Assembly (NCBI GenBank): GCA_963700425.1
Contig: CAVOXO010000001.1
Coordinates: 62,001-126,000 of the forward strand
From: CAVOXO01 sp963700425
GTDB lineage: Bacteria > Actinomycetota > Acidimicrobiia > Acidimicrobiales > Microtrichaceae
DNA: 64,000 bases
Direction of reading: 5' to 3'
The position numbers and the translations under genes were made by a program. This document shows, piece by piece, positions 35,567-45,246 of this stretch. The notes under the pieces are model-generated. The model saw only the letters and a program-made list of their open reading frames with translations, searched no databases and was not told the origin of the DNA. How positions within the stretch are numbered: the stretch's first letter is position 1; each line of letters starts with the position of its first letter.

Positions 35567-36126
35567 GCACCACCGTCATCCCGCGCCTCAAGGCGCGCTA
35601 CGAGTCGGAGATCCGTGATCAGCTCAAGGCCGACCTCGGCCTGGACAACGTCATGGAGGTTCCCGCTCTGGAGAAGATCGTCATCAACGTCGGTTGCGGC
35701 GCGGCGGTCGAGCAGAAGCAACTCATCGACAAGGTGGTCCAGGACCTCACCATCATTGCCGGACAGAAGCCGGTGGTCACCCGGGCGACGAAGTCCATCG
35801 CCGGATTCAAGCTCCGTGAGGGCAACCCCGTCGGGGTGAAGGTGACCCTCCGCGGCGACCGGATGTGGGAGTTCCTCGATCGGCTCATCACTCTCGCCAT
35901 TCCCCGCATCCGTGACTTCCGCGGACTCAACCCCCGTTCGTTCGACGGCCAGGGCAACTACACCTTCGGCGTCACCGAGCAGCTCATCTTTCCCGAGATC
36001 GACTACGACAAGGTCGACGAGCCCAGAGGGATGGACATCACCATCGTCACCACCGCACGTGACAACGCCGAGGGCACGGCGCTCCTCGACGCATTCTCGT
36101 TCCCGTTCCGACGTGAAGGACAGTAG
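35563..36126 (+). CDS. rplE: 50S ribosomal protein L5
   Basis: 187 aa. [18 protein letters not shown] start; [20 protein letters not shown] contacts 5S rRNA and P-site t[15 protein letters not shown] near the end. The start at 35563 overlaps the rplX stop. Confidence 0.97.
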   Translation: MSTTVIPRLKARYESEIRDQLKADLGLDNVMEVPALEKIVINVGCGAAVEQKQLIDKVVQDLTIIAGQKPVVTRATKSIAGFKLREGNPVGVKVTLRGDRMWEFLDRLITLAIPRIRDFRGLNPRSFDGQGNYTFGVTEQLIFPEIDYDKVDEPRGMDITIVTTARDNAEGTALLDAFSFPFRREGQ

Positions 36127-36129
36127 GCC

Positions 36130-36315
36130 ATGGCCAAGAAAGCGCTGATCAACAAACAGCAGCAGAAGCCCAAGTACACCGTTCGCGGCTACACCCGATG
36201 CCAGCGGTGTGGGCGTCCGAGGTCGGTGTTCCGCAAGTTCGGCCTGTGCCGGATCTGCTTCAGGGAACTCGCTCACGCCGGGGAACTCCCCGGCGTGACG
36301 AAGGCGAGCTGGTGA
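36130..36315 (+). CDS. rpsN: 30S ribosomal protein S14, zinc-binding type (S14 type Z)
   Basis: 61 aa short form. The zinc site is CQRCGRP and CRICFRE (Cys 24, 27, 40, 43). The zinc-type S14 in the spc operon, together with a Zur-type regulator at the right end, suggests normal zinc supply is assumed; no Zn-free paralogue is in view. Confidence 0.96.
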   Translation: MAKKALINKQQQKPKYTVRGYTRCQRCGRPRSVFRKFGLCRICFRELAHAGELPGVTKASW

Positions 36316-36330
36316 GGAGAGGTTGACCAC

Positions 36331-36735
36331 ATGACAATGACCGATCCCATCGCCGACATGCTCACCCGCATCCGCAACGCCAACGTCGCCATGCACGACG
36401 ACGTGGCCATGCCGTCCTCGAAGCAGAAGGAGGCGCTGGCCGCCCTGCTGCAGTCCGAGGGGTACATCGGGGCCTTCGAAGTGGAGGACCCGTCCGATCG
36501 ACCCGAGAAGGTCCTTCGCATCCAGATGAAGTACTCGCCCGAGCGCGAGCGCGTCATCTCGGGGCTCAAGCGGGTCTCGAAGCCGGGCCTCCGCGTCTAC
36601 TCCAAGTCCGATGAGGTTCCGAGGGTCCTGGGTGGCCTCGGGATCTCCGTCCTGTCGACCTCGCAGGGACTCATGACCGACCGGGAGGCGCGCAAGCGCC
36701 GGGTCGGCGGCGAGATCCTGTGCCAGGTCTGGTGA
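36331..36735 (+). CDS. rpsH: 30S ribosomal protein S8
   Basis: 134 aa. [20 protein letters not shown] start and [20 protein letters not shown] near the end. S8 is the spc-operon autoregulator in E. coli. An in-frame ATG two codons later is an equal candidate start. Confidence 0.96.
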   Translation: MTMTDPIADMLTRIRNANVAMHDDVAMPSSKQKEALAALLQSEGYIGAFEVEDPSDRPEKVLRIQMKYSPERERVISGLKRVSKPGLRVYSKSDEVPRVLGGLGISVLSTSQGLMTDREARKRRVGGEILCQVW

Positions 36736-36744
36736 GGAGCTGAC

Positions 36745-37284
36745 ATGTCCCGAATCGGAAACGCGCCGGTCCCCATCCCCCCCGGTGTCTCCGTCGACAT
36801 CTCCGGCGGTGTCGTCAAGGTGAGCGGACCCAAGGGCGAACTCAGCCAGGACGTTCCCGCCGTCCTCTCGCTGTCCCAGGAGGGCGAGGATGTCGTGGTG
36901 TCGCGTATCGACGACGAGCGCGAGAGCCGCTCGTTGCACGGAATGTTCCGTTCGCTCATCAACAACATGGTCATCGGCGTGTCCGAGGGCTTCACCAAGG
37001 AGCTCGACATCGTCGGCGTCGGGTACAGGGCTGCCGTGAAGGGCTCGAACGCGCTCGACCTCCAGCTCGGATACTCGCACCCCGTCGAGGTGGTGGCTCC
37101 CGAGGGAATCGAGTTCGTGGTGCCGCTGCCGACCCGCATCGAGGTCCGTGGAATCGACAAGCAGATGGTCGGCCAGGTGGCTGCGGACATCCGCGCCCTC
37201 CGCAAGCCCGAGCCCTACAAGGGCAAGGGTGTGAGGTACGTCGACGAACGCGTCCGCCGCAAGGCCGGAAAGGCTGGCAAGTGA
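36745..37284 (+). CDS. rplF: 50S ribosomal protein L6
   Basis: 179 aa. [20 protein letters not shown] start, two repeated domains, and [20 protein letters not shown] at the end. Shares bases with the rplR start. Confidence 0.97.
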   Translation: MSRIGNAPVPIPPGVSVDISGGVVKVSGPKGELSQDVPAVLSLSQEGEDVVVSRIDDERESRSLHGMFRSLINNMVIGVSEGFTKELDIVGVGYRAAVKGSNALDLQLGYSHPVEVVAPEGIEFVVPLPTRIEVRGIDKQMVGQVAADIRALRKPEPYKGKGVRYVDERVRRKAGKAGK

Positions 37285-37646
37285 TGAGTGATACATCGCG
37301 TTACACCCGCCAGGCGCGGCTCCGCCGACACCACCGGGTCCGCAAGAACGTCGAAGGGACACCGGGGCGTCCACGCCTCGCGGTGTTCCGCTCGAATCGC
37401 CACATCGTGGCCCAGGTCATCGACGACACCTCCGGTCGGACACTGGCTGCTGCGTCGTCACACGAGGCCGCGCTCCGCGCCGGTTCGTCGAATCTCGGCG
37501 GTGCCGCGAAGGTCGGAGCGCTCGTCGCGGAGAGAGCCACGGCGGCCGGCGTATCGAAGGTCGTCTTCGATCGGGGTGGCTACCGATACCACGGCCGCGT
37601 CGCCGCTCTGGCCGACGCCGCCCGAGAAGCTGGATTGGAGTTCTGA
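37284..37646 (+). CDS. rplR: 50S ribosomal protein L18
   Basis: 120 aa 5S rRNA-binding protein. [20 protein letters not shown] and [20 protein letters not shown] are family hallmarks. I use ATG 37284; a GTG one codon earlier also overlaps the rplF stop. Confidence 0.96.
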   Translation: MSDTSRYTRQARLRRHHRVRKNVEGTPGRPRLAVFRSNRHIVAQVIDDTSGRTLAAASSHEAALRAGSSNLGGAAKVGALVAERATAAGVSKVVFDRGGYRYHGRVAALADAAREAGLEF

Positions 37647-38215
37647 TGGCCCCCAACAACGAGAGCGACCTGCAACTACGTGACTCGCAGGTCATCAACA
37701 TCAACAGGGTGGCGAAGGTCGTCAAAGGTGGGCGGCGGTTCTCCTTCACCGCGCTCGTGGTCATCGGCGACGGTGCCGGCCGTGTCGGGCTGGGTTACGG
37801 CAAGGCCAAGGAGGTGCCCCTCGCCATCCAGAAGGGCACCGAGGAGGCGCGGAAGAACCTGTTCTCCGTTCCCCTGGCCGGCTCGACCATCATCCACCCC
37901 ATCGTCGGTGTCCTGGGCGCCGGACGGGTGCTGCTCCGTCCCGCCGCACCGGGTACCGGCGTCATCGCCGGTGGCGCGGCTCGTCAGATCCTCGAGGAGG
38001 CGGGAATCCACGACGTGCTCTGCAAGTCGCTGGGCTCCTCCAACTACATCAACGTCGCCCGGGCGACGATCAACGGCCTTCAGAGCCTCAAGCGGCCCGA
38101 CGAGATCGCCCGCCTCCGAGGACTCGACGCGGATGAGTTCGTCCCCAAGGGTCTGCTCGAGGCGTACCGTCGCTCCGAACGGGGCCCCGAACCCGAACCC
38201 TTCGAGGTGAAGTGA
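37646..38215 (+). CDS. rpsE: 30S ribosomal protein S5
   Basis: 189 aa. The dsRNA-binding N-terminal domain shows [20 protein letters not shown] and [15 protein letters not shown]; the C-terminal domain shows [18 protein letters not shown]. Overlaps rpmD by 4 bases. Confidence 0.97.
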   Translation: MAPNNESDLQLRDSQVININRVAKVVKGGRRFSFTALVVIGDGAGRVGLGYGKAKEVPLAIQKGTEEARKNLFSVPLAGSTIIHPIVGVLGAGRVLLRPAAPGTGVIAGGAARQILEEAGIHDVLCKSLGSSNYINVARATINGLQSLKRPDEIARLRGLDADEFVPKGLLEAYRRSERGPEPEPFEVK

Positions 38216-38403
38216 TGGCCACCCAGTTGAAGGTCACCCAGGTCCGCTCGGCCATCGGGTCGAAGCCCAAGCATCGGGGAACTCTGCGCGCTCTGGGGCT
38301 GGGACGGATCGGCAAGAGCAACGTGCTGGCGGACACCCCATCGGCCCGCGGACAGATCGCCAAGGTTCCCCATCTCGTGACCGTCGAGGAAGAGGAAGTC
38401 TGA
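38212..38403 (+). CDS. rpmD: 50S ribosomal protein L30
   Basis: 63 aa; GTG start overlapping the rpsE stop. [20 protein letters not shown] and [15 protein letters not shown] fit the family, with a short acidic end. Confidence 0.95.
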   Translation: MMATQLKVTQVRSAIGSKPKHRGTLRALGLGRIGKSNVLADTPSARGQIAKVPHLVTVEEEEV

Positions 38404-38888
38404 TGAAGGTCCACGATCTCAAGCCCGCTCCCGGTTCGACCAAGCGCGCCAAGCGCGTCGGTCGAGGCATCGGAGGCAAGGGTGGCAAGACTGCCGGGCG
38501 CGGCACCAAGGGCCAGAAGGCCCGCAGCAAGGTCCCCGTGAGCTTCGAGGGCGGTCAGCTGCCGATGAGCATGCGGGTGCCGAAGCTGAAGGGCTTCAAC
38601 AACCCCTTCCGAGTCGAATACCAGGCCGTGAACCTCGACACCATCGAGGCGAGCGACCTCGACGAGGTCACCCCTGAGGCCCTCCTGGCGAAGGGACTGG
38701 TCTCCAAGGGTGCGCTGGTCAAGATCCTCGGTCGAGGCGAACTGACCCGCACGGTGGCGGTCTCGGCCCACGCCTTCTCCGCGTCGGCCACCCAAGCGAT
38801 CACCGCGGCGGGAGGATCGGTTACGGTTCTCCCCAAGCCGTTCGGAGTTCGTCCCGCATTCCACGGCAGCGCTCACACCAACCGCTGA
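38403..38888 (+). CDS. rplO: 50S ribosomal protein L15
   Basis: 161 aa. GRGIGGKGGKTAGRGTKGQK is the Gly-rich rRNA-binding N-terminal part; FEGGQLPMSMRVPKLKGFNN follows. Last ribosomal gene before secY. Confidence 0.97.
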   Translation: MKVHDLKPAPGSTKRAKRVGRGIGGKGGKTAGRGTKGQKARSKVPVSFEGGQLPMSMRVPKLKGFNNPFRVEYQAVNLDTIEASDLDEVTPEALLAKGLVSKGALVKILGRGELTRTVAVSAHAFSASATQAITAAGGSVTVLPKPFGVRPAFHGSAHTNR

Positions 38889-38939
38889 TACCCGCGTCCC
38901 GCGACGTTTCACCGATCTCTTTCGCCAGGAGCCTCCAAC

Positions 38940-40265
38940 GTGTTGTCGTCGATGAAGAATCTGTTCAGGGTCCCCGACCTCCGCAACAAGGTTCTGTTCA
39001 CCATCGCGATGCTGGCGGTCTACCGCTTCGGAGCGCACATTCCGGCGCCGGGCATCGATCAGAACGCCGTGGCGGCCATCAAGGAGGAGGCCCGGGGCGG
39101 AGGCGTTCTCAGCTTCCTCCAGTTGTTCAGCGGCGGTGCCCTGAGCCAGTTCGCCATCTTCGCGCTCGGGATCATGCCCTACATCACCGCGTCGATCATC
39201 CTGCAGATCCTCACCGTGGTGATCCCCAAGCTCCAGCAGTGGCAGGAACAGGGCGCAGTGGGCCAGCGGAAGATCACCCAGTGGACCCGCTACGTGACCG
39301 TGGCGATCGCCCTGCTCCAGTCGACGGGCCTCGTGTTCCTGTTCCACAACGGCGGAGGGGGGCTCACCACCAATCCCAACATCGACCTGGTCCCCAACTT
39401 CGGTCTGATGCGGGTGCTGCTGATCGTGCTGACCCTGACCGCCGGCACGGCGCTGTTGATGTGGATCGGTGAATCCATCACCAACCGAGGCATCGGCAAC
39501 GGTATGTCACTGCTCATCTTCGGTTCGGTCGTGTCAGTGCTTCCGTCCACCGGCGTCCGGGTGAAGGCCGAGGCGGGTTGGGGAGCGCTGGCGCTCGTCA
39601 TCGTCATGGCGATGATCATCATCGTGGCGGTCGTCTTCGTCGAGCAGGGGCAGCGGCGGATCCCCGTCCAGTTCGCCAAGCGCGTGGTGGGACGTCGGAT
39701 GTACGGAGGACAGAACAGCTACATCCCGCTGAAGGTGAACCAGTCCGGCGTGATCCCGATCATCTTCGCGAGCGCGGTGTTGAACCTCCCGGTGCTCCTG
39801 GCGCAGGTGCTGCCGGCCGACGGTTGGGGAGCCAGCGTCAGCAGCTTCATCGATGACGTCTTCCGCAACCCGAACCACCCCTTGTACCTGTTCGTCTACG
39901 CGGTGTTGATCATCGCGTTCGCGTACTTCTACACCGCGATCGCGTTCGACCCGGTTCAACAGGCGGACAACCTCCGAAAGCAGGGCGGCTTCATTCCCGG
40001 AATCCGCCCCGGCCAGCAGACCGAGCGCTACCTGGCGAAGGTCCTCAGCCGGATCACCCTTCCCGGTGCGCTCTTCATCGCCGTGCTCGCCCTGCTGCCG
40101 GCGATCCTCCTGCAGTGGCTGGTCAACGACGAGACCGGCCGCATCGGGAACAGCCTCGGTGGCATTTCGATGCTGATCGCCGTCGGGGTCGTCCTCGAGA
40201 CGATCAAACAGATCGACGGCCAGCTCATGATGCGCAACTACGAGGGATTCCTCGAGTCCAAGTAG
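38940..40265 (+). CDS. secY: Preprotein translocase subunit SecY
   Basis: 441 aa with ten membrane helices. Channel features: helix 2 plug area (GGALSQFAIFALGIMPYITA), QQWQEQGAVGQRKITQWTRY cytoplasmic loop, helix 7 FASAVLNLPVLLAQ, and the C5 loop KQGGFIPGIRPGQQTERYLA. GTG start at 38940 or ATG at 38952. Partner of SecE encoded at 10081. 51 bases after rplO. Confidence 0.97.
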   Translation: MLSSMKNLFRVPDLRNKVLFTIAMLAVYRFGAHIPAPGIDQNAVAAIKEEARGGGVLSFLQLFSGGALSQFAIFALGIMPYITASIILQILTVVIPKLQQWQEQGAVGQRKITQWTRYVTVAIALLQSTGLVFLFHNGGGGLTTNPNIDLVPNFGLMRVLLIVLTLTAGTALLMWIGESITNRGIGNGMSLLIFGSVVSVLPSTGVRVKAEAGWGALALVIVMAMIIIVAVVFVEQGQRRIPVQFAKRVVGRRMYGGQNSYIPLKVNQSGVIPIIFASAVLNLPVLLAQVLPADGWGASVSSFIDDVFRNPNHPLYLFVYAVLIIAFAYFYTAIAFDPVQQADNLRKQGGFIPGIRPGQQTERYLAKVLSRITLPGALFIAVLALLPAILLQWLVNDETGRIGNSLGGISMLIAVGVVLETIKQIDGQLMMRNYEGFLESK

Positions 40266-40342
40266 GCCGGCCGGTCATCGGCGGTCTGTTCTCTCGTCTG
40301 TCGCATTTGCGCAACCTCGACGAAACCTGCTGACATCCTCCG

Positions 40343-40996
40343 ATGGTACGTGGCCCACGGTTGATCATCTTCGGACGCCAGGGGGCCGGGAAAGGCACCC
40401 AGTCGAAGCTTCTCGCCGAGCGGTTCTCGATTCCCCACATCAGCACCGGCGACATGTTGCGAGCGTCGGCCGCGTCGGGGTCTGACTTCGGCCGGTCGGT
40501 GAAGGAGACCATGGACCTGGGACGTCTCGTCTCGGATGAACTGATGGAGGGCGTCGTGGCGGAGCGCCTGGCCCACTCCGACGCGCAGAAGGGCTTCCTG
40601 CTCGACGGGTATCCCCGCACGCCGGCGCAGGCCGACTTCCTCCAGGATCTCCTCGCCCCCGAGGGGATCGATCTGGCCATCAACCTCGACGTTCCCGAGG
40701 AGGTCGTCGTCGACCGCATCACTCGACGACGAGTCTGTGTCGACTGCGGAAACATCTACTCGGTCGGCGAACCCAGCGCCGATTCGGGCGTCTGCGAGAA
40801 CTGCGGGGAAGAGGTGGTCCAGCGCGACGATGACACCGAGGAGTCGGTCCGTCGGCGCCTCGCCACCTACGCCGAGCAGACCGAACCGCTGTTGAGCTGG
40901 TTCGACGCCAGGGGCAAGCTCCGCACCGTCGACGGCGAGGGCGACCCCGACGTCGTGGCGGGACGCGTTCTCGGTGCCCTCGACGTCGCCACCTGA
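40343..40996 (+). CDS. adk: Adenylate kinase
   Basis: 217 aa. AMP + ATP to 2 ADP. P-loop GRQGAGKGTQSKL (GPPGAGKGTQ is commoner), AMP-binding ISTGDMLRA, DGYPRTPAQADFL, and a zinc-type LID with four Cys (CVDCG and CENCG). In most relatives adk is followed by map; here infA follows, with no methionine aminopeptidase gene in between. Confidence 0.96.
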   Translation: MVRGPRLIIFGRQGAGKGTQSKLLAERFSIPHISTGDMLRASAASGSDFGRSVKETMDLGRLVSDELMEGVVAERLAHSDAQKGFLLDGYPRTPAQADFLQDLLAPEGIDLAINLDVPEEVVVDRITRRRVCVDCGNIYSVGEPSADSGVCENCGEEVVQRDDDTEESVRRRLATYAEQTEPLLSWFDARGKLRTVDGEGDPDVVAGRVLGALDVAT

Positions 40997-41025
40997 GTTC
41001 CTCGTCGTGGGACAAGGGGCACCAT

Positions 41026-41055
41026 TTGGCCCAGGGCACGTTCCTTCGTTACACT
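41026..41055 (+). promoter_or_regulatory. Candidate promoter of the infA-rpmJ-alpha operon
   Basis: TTGGCC and TACACT with an 18-base spacer in the 141-base gap after adk. Transcription would start near 41062, about 75 bases before infA. Confidence 0.45.
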
Positions 41056-41137
41056 TTCCCGCTGGCCTGCGGCCGCTGCATTCACCGCCCGCGACCGCTG
41101 CTGCTCATCGAACGGGAAATCCCAGGAGGGTGTCGCC

Positions 41138-41362
41138 CTGCCAAAGCCGAAGGAAGACGCAATCGTCCTCGAGGGGACGGTCATCGAGCCACTGCCCAAC
41201 GCCATGTTCCGGGTGGAACTCGAGAACGGCCACAACGTGTTGGCCCACATCTCCGGGAAGATGCGGATGCACTACATCCGCATTCTGCCGGGCGACAAGG
41301 TCCAGGTGGAGCTCACGCCCTACGACCTGACCCGCGGTCGTATCACCTACCGATACAAGTAG
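41138..41362 (+). CDS. infA: Translation initiation factor IF-1, CTG start
   Basis: 74 aa OB-fold protein that binds the ribosomal A site. Sequence begins (M)[20 protein letters not shown] and continues [20 protein letters not shown] to [12 protein letters not shown]. The family's first residues fall exactly at CTG 41138, which has AGGAGGG with a 7-base spacer; the codons upstream in frame (GAG GGT GTC GCC) offer no ATG, GTG or TTG. The start is therefore a rare CTG, or one base has been misread. A late internal start would delete the first beta strand. Confidence 0.88.
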   Translation: MPKPKEDAIVLEGTVIEPLPNAMFRVELENGHNVLAHISGKMRMHYIRILPGDKVQVELTPYDLTRGRITYRYK

Positions 41363-41429
41363 TCCTCCCACCCGAGCCCACGGGCCCGGTCCCCCCACAT
41401 CGTCATCCTGACGATCCAGAAGGTCAGTC

Positions 41430-41543
41430 ATGAAAGTACGTCCCAGCGTGAAGAAGATCTGCGAGAACTGCAAGGTCATCCGGCGTCACGGCCGGGTTCA
41501 GGTGATCTGCGAGAACCCTCGACACAAGCAGCGCCAGGGCTGA
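41430..41543 (+). CDS. rpmJ: 50S ribosomal protein L36
   Basis: 37 aa: [20 protein letters not shown] and on to NPRHKQRQG. Zinc-ribbon with C11, C14, C27 and H32. AGAAGG before the ATG. Lies between infA and rpsM as in most bacteria. Confidence 0.95.
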   Translation: MKVRPSVKKICENCKVIRRHGRVQVICENPRHKQRQG

Positions 41544-41561
41544 GAAAGGTCATTTCGAATC

Positions 41562-41939
41562 ATGGCAAGAATCTCCGGTGTCGACATCCCACGCGAAAAG
41601 CGGCTCGTCATCTCCCTGACGTACATCTACGGCGTGGGTGACACTCGCGCTTCGGAGATCTGCGCGGCCACAGAGATCGACGAGTCGACTCGGGTCCGCG
41701 ACCTCACCGACACCGAGGTCAACAAGCTCCGGGCGTTCATCGAGGAGAACCTCAAGGTCGAGGGCGACCTTCGACGGGACGTCAGCCAGAACATCAAGCG
41801 CAAGATGGAGATCGGCTGCTACCAGGGCCTGCGTCATCGGCGCGGGCTGCCCGTCAGGGGCCAGCGCACACACACCAACGCTCGTACCCGCAAGGGTCCC
41901 AAGAAGACCGTTGCCGGAAAGAAGAAGGTCCGCAAGTAA
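41562..41939 (+). CDS. rpsM: 30S ribosomal protein S13
   Basis: 125 aa. [20 protein letters not shown] start and the [20 protein letters not shown] segment that touches the P-site tRNA. The stop shares one base with the rpsK start. Confidence 0.97.
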   Translation: MARISGVDIPREKRLVISLTYIYGVGDTRASEICAATEIDESTRVRDLTDTEVNKLRAFIEENLKVEGDLRRDVSQNIKRKMEIGCYQGLRHRRGLPVRGQRTHTNARTRKGPKKTVAGKKKVRK

Positions 41940-42337
41940 TGGCCAAACCACCAGCGGGCGGTCGTCGCCCTCGTCGCAAGGAACGCAAGAACGTCACCCA
42001 CGGTGTCGTTCACATCAAGAGTTCGTTCAACAACACGATCGTCTCGATCACCGATCAGGAGGGAAACGTCATCTCCTGGTCGTCCGCCGGCAACGTCGGA
42101 TACAAGGGCTCACGGAAGTCGACCCCGTTCGCCGCTCAGCTGGCAGCCGAGCAGGCGGCTCGCAGGGCCATGGAACACGGCGTCCGCAAGGTCGACGTGG
42201 TCGTCAAGGGACCGGGGTCCGGGCGCGAGACAGCGATCCGATCGATCCAGAACGTCGGCATCGAAGTGACCGGAATCAAGGACGTCACACCCGTGCCGCA
42301 CAACGGCTGCCGCCAGCCCAAGCGCCGGAGGAACTGA
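41939..42337 (+). CDS. rpsK: 30S ribosomal protein S11
   Basis: 132 aa. [40 protein letters not shown] and the C-terminal [13 protein letters not shown], all family standard. Confidence 0.97.
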   Translation: MAKPPAGGRRPRRKERKNVTHGVVHIKSSFNNTIVSITDQEGNVISWSSAGNVGYKGSRKSTPFAAQLAAEQAARRAMEHGVRKVDVVVKGPGSGRETAIRSIQNVGIEVTGIKDVTPVPHNGCRQPKRRRN

Positions 42338-42341
42338 CGAC

Positions 42342-42959
42342 ATGTCTCGCTACACCGGACCCAAGGCGCGGGTGTCGCGCCGCCTGGGAACCAACATCTG
42401 GGGAACCAAGGGCGAGAACATCGCCATGGAGAAGCGCCCCTACCCTCCCGGCGAACACGGGCGGACCCGCCGGCGGGGCAATGCCAGCGAGTACCTCATG
42501 CAGCTGCAGGAGAAGCAGAAGGCCCGTTTCACCTACGGGATCGGCGAGCGCCAGTTCCGGACGCTCTATGCCGAGGCTTCGCGCCGCGCCGGCGTCACCG
42601 GTGAGAACCTGCTGACGTACTGCGAGCTGCGCCTCGACAACGTCGTCTACCGCGCCGGATGGGGTTCGAGCCGACCCCAGGCCCGTCAGCTCGTCAATCA
42701 CGGACACGTCGACGTCAACGGTCGCCGGGTGGACATCCCCAGCTACCGTCTGCGACGGGGCGATGTGGTCCGACTTCGCGACAAGGCCCGTTCGATGGTC
42801 GTCGTCCAGTGGAACATGGACGTCCTCGACCGCAGTGCGCCGGCCTGGCTCGAGACATCCGACGGGGGCCAGGAGGTCACCGTGCGCGACCTTCCCCTCC
42901 GGGAGCAGATCGACACGCCGGTTCGCGAGCAGCTCATCGTCGAGCTGTATTCCAAGTAG
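42342..42959 (+). CDS. rpsD: 30S ribosomal protein S4
   Basis: 205 aa. MSRYTGPKARVSRRLGTNIW start; the S4 RNA-binding domain has LDNVVYRAGWGSSRPQARQL and NHGHVDVNGRRVDIPSY. In E. coli S4 regulates the alpha operon. Confidence 0.97.
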   Translation: MSRYTGPKARVSRRLGTNIWGTKGENIAMEKRPYPPGEHGRTRRRGNASEYLMQLQEKQKARFTYGIGERQFRTLYAEASRRAGVTGENLLTYCELRLDNVVYRAGWGSSRPQARQLVNHGHVDVNGRRVDIPSYRLRRGDVVRLRDKARSMVVVQWNMDVLDRSAPAWLETSDGGQEVTVRDLPLREQIDTPVREQLIVELYSK

Positions 42960-43042
42960 TAGCTGTACTCCAAGAACTGCAGGTGGCCCCCGGCCGCCGC
43001 GCCCCATCGACACGACGACCATCACCCCGAGGTAGCGACATC

Positions 43043-43981
43043 ATGCTGGTCATTCAACGACCATCCGTCGAAGCAATCGACGAAGAGGAGAACAATCGCC
43101 AGCGCTTCTCGATCGGCGCGCTCGAACCCGGTTTCGGCCACACCATCGGGAACTCGCTGCGGCGGACCCTCCTGTCGTCGATCCCCGGAGCTGCGATCAC
43201 GCAGGTCCGCTTCGATGACGCCCTGCACGAGTTCGACACGATCTCGGGCGTGACCGAGGATGTCACCGACATCATCCTGAACCTCAAGGACGTGGTCGTG
43301 ATCGGCCACAGCGACGAGCCGGTCAACCTGCGCATCGACGTGAGCGGTCCCGCCGAGGTCACCGCGGCCGACATCACGGCCTCGTCCGATGTCGAGATCC
43401 TCAACGGGGAACTCCACATAGCGTCGCTGAACGGCAAGGGACGGCTCGCGGCCGACCTGACGGTGGAACGTGGTCGGGGGTACCTCGCTGCGGACTCCAC
43501 CAGGGGTTCGGGCACCATCGGCGTCATCCCCGTCGACGCCATCTTCTCGCCGGTTCGCCGGGTCTCGTTCAGTGTCGAGGCCACCCGGGTCGAGCAGTCG
43601 ACGAACTACGACCGACTGATCCTCGAGATCGAGACCGACGGATCCATGACCCCACGCGATGCGCTGTCCTCGGCCGGTGCGACGCTCCGGGCGCTCGTGC
43701 AACTCGTCGAGGAGATGAGCGACGAACCCCAGGGTCTCGAGCTCGGCGAGGTGGGTACACCGGCGACGGCGTCCCCCGATCTCGAGTTGGCGATCGAGGA
43801 TCTCGACCTGTCCGAGCGTCCGCGCAACTGCCTCAAGCGGGCCCAGGTCAACACGGTCGGCGAGCTGCTGACGAAGAGCGAGGACGACCTTCTGGCCATC
43901 ACGAACTTCGGCCAGAAGTCCCTCGACGAGGTCATCGAGAAGCTCGATGAGCGCGGCCTTTCGCTGCGGGGACGGAGCTGA
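43043..43981 (+). CDS. rpoA: DNA-directed RNA polymerase alpha subunit
   Basis: 312 aa. The N-terminal assembly domain has FGHTIGNSLRRTLLSSIPGA; after an acidic linker the C-terminal domain has SERPRNCLKRAQVNTVGELL and NFGQKSLDEVIEKL, which binds UP elements and activators. GAGGT before ATG 43043. Separated from rpsD by 83 bases. Confidence 0.97.
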   Translation: MLVIQRPSVEAIDEEENNRQRFSIGALEPGFGHTIGNSLRRTLLSSIPGAAITQVRFDDALHEFDTISGVTEDVTDIILNLKDVVVIGHSDEPVNLRIDVSGPAEVTAADITASSDVEILNGELHIASLNGKGRLAADLTVERGRGYLAADSTRGSGTIGVIPVDAIFSPVRRVSFSVEATRVEQSTNYDRLILEIETDGSMTPRDALSSAGATLRALVQLVEEMSDEPQGLELGEVGTPATASPDLELAIEDLDLSERPRNCLKRAQVNTVGELLTKSEDDLLAITNFGQKSLDEVIEKLDERGLSLRGRS

Positions 43982-43987
43982 TCGATC

Positions 43988-44341
43988 ATGCCGGCACGAC
44001 CGACAAGGGGACGCCGCCTCGGCGGTAGTGCGTCCCATCAACGGCTGATGATGGCCAACCTCGTGGCGTCGCTCGTCGCGGCCGAGGGAATCGAGACCAC
44101 CGAAGCGAAGGCCAAGGCCTTGCGCCCCGTGGCCGAGAAGATCATCACCAAGGCCCGCAAGGGCGGGCTCCACAACCACCGCCAGATCATCGCGTTCCTG
44201 GGTGATCAGGAGATCGCCGCGAAGCTGATGGACGACGTGGGACCCCGCTACGCCGATCGGCCGGGTGGCTACACGCGAATCCTCAAGCTGGGCCCGCGTC
44301 AGGGTGACAACGCGCCGATGGCGCGTATCGAATTGGTGTGA
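43988..44341 (+). CDS. rplQ: 50S ribosomal protein L17
   Basis: 117 aa. RRLGGSASHQRLMMANLVAS start and YADRPGGYTRILKLGPRQGD near the end. Overlaps truA by 4 bases. Confidence 0.97.
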   Translation: MPARPTRGRRLGGSASHQRLMMANLVASLVAAEGIETTEAKAKALRPVAEKIITKARKGGLHNHRQIIAFLGDQEIAAKLMDDVGPRYADRPGGYTRILKLGPRQGDNAPMARIELV

Positions 44342-45153
44342 TCCCCGCAGTCCGGATTCGGCTGACCGTCGGCTACGACGGCACCGACTTCTCGGGCTTC
44401 GCGGTGAATCCCGGTGTCCGCACGGTGGGGGGAACCCTCCAGGACGCCCTGTCGACGGTTCTCGACGAACGCGTCGAGGTGACGTGCGCGGGGCGGACCG
44501 ACCGTGGCGTCCACGCCTGGGGCCAGGTCGTCACGTTCGACACGAGGTCGCCCAGGCTCGATCCCGGCCGGCTGCTGCGCTCCCTCCGCTCGATGTGCGG
44601 ACCCGAGATCGTCGTCCGGGACCTCTCGATCGTTCCGGGCACCTTCGACGCCCGGTTCTCCGCCCAGTGGCGCCTGTACCGGTACTCGGTGCTCAACGCG
44701 GAACAAGCGTCCCCTGACCTGGCCCGCTACGTGTGGACGGTTCCCGGGGAGCTGTCGCTCGCGGCTCTCGTCCAGGGGGCGACCGCGGTGGTGGGCCGAC
44801 ACGACTTCAGCTCCTTCTGTCGCCGCCCCCCGGTGCCCCCCGGCGGAGCACCTGTCTCGCTCGACCGCACCGTCATCGATGCCGAGTGGCAGGAATCGAC
44901 GACGGCCGGAGGTCTGCGTCGGCTCGACTTCGAGATCCGTGCCGGAGCGTTCTGCCACCAGATGGTTCGCAGCATCGTGGGGCTTCTCGTCGACGTGGGT
45001 CGCGGCAGGCGTAGGGCATCGCAGGTGATCGACGCGTTCGGCGCCCGCGATCGCAGCTCGGTGCCATCGCCGGCACCTCCGTCGGGGCTGTGTCTGTGGG
45101 ACGTGGGATACGAACGCAGCGACGACTTGGCAGGATCCGAGCGGTGGTTGTAG
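44338..45153 (+). CDS. truA: tRNA pseudouridine synthase A (positions 38-40)
   Basis: 271 aa; GTG start overlapping the rplQ stop. Catalytic Asp in AGRTDRGVHAWGQVV; YDGTDFSGFAVN near the start; RYSVLNAEQASPDLARYVW and FCHQMVRSIVGLLVDVG later. It modifies the anticodon stem-loop. Its location behind rplQ is usual for actinobacteria. Confidence 0.95.
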   Translation: MIPAVRIRLTVGYDGTDFSGFAVNPGVRTVGGTLQDALSTVLDERVEVTCAGRTDRGVHAWGQVVTFDTRSPRLDPGRLLRSLRSMCGPEIVVRDLSIVPGTFDARFSAQWRLYRYSVLNAEQASPDLARYVWTVPGELSLAALVQGATAVVGRHDFSSFCRRPPVPPGGAPVSLDRTVIDAEWQESTTAGGLRRLDFEIRAGAFCHQMVRSIVGLLVDVGRGRRRASQVIDAFGARDRSSVPSPAPPSGLCLWDVGYERSDDLAGSERWL

Positions 45154-45156
45154 CGT
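45127..45156 (+). promoter_or_regulatory. Candidate promoter of rplM-rpsI
   Basis: TTGGCA and TAGCGT with an 18-base spacer, overlapping the truA stop and about 90 bases before rplM. Confidence 0.45.
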
Positions 45157-45246
45157 GACCCCTCGCGTCAGGCGCCGTGCTGCGCCGTCGCGGCGTCGCC
45201 TCATGACCGACTGCCCCACACGAACAACGCACGAGAAGGTCCTCCG

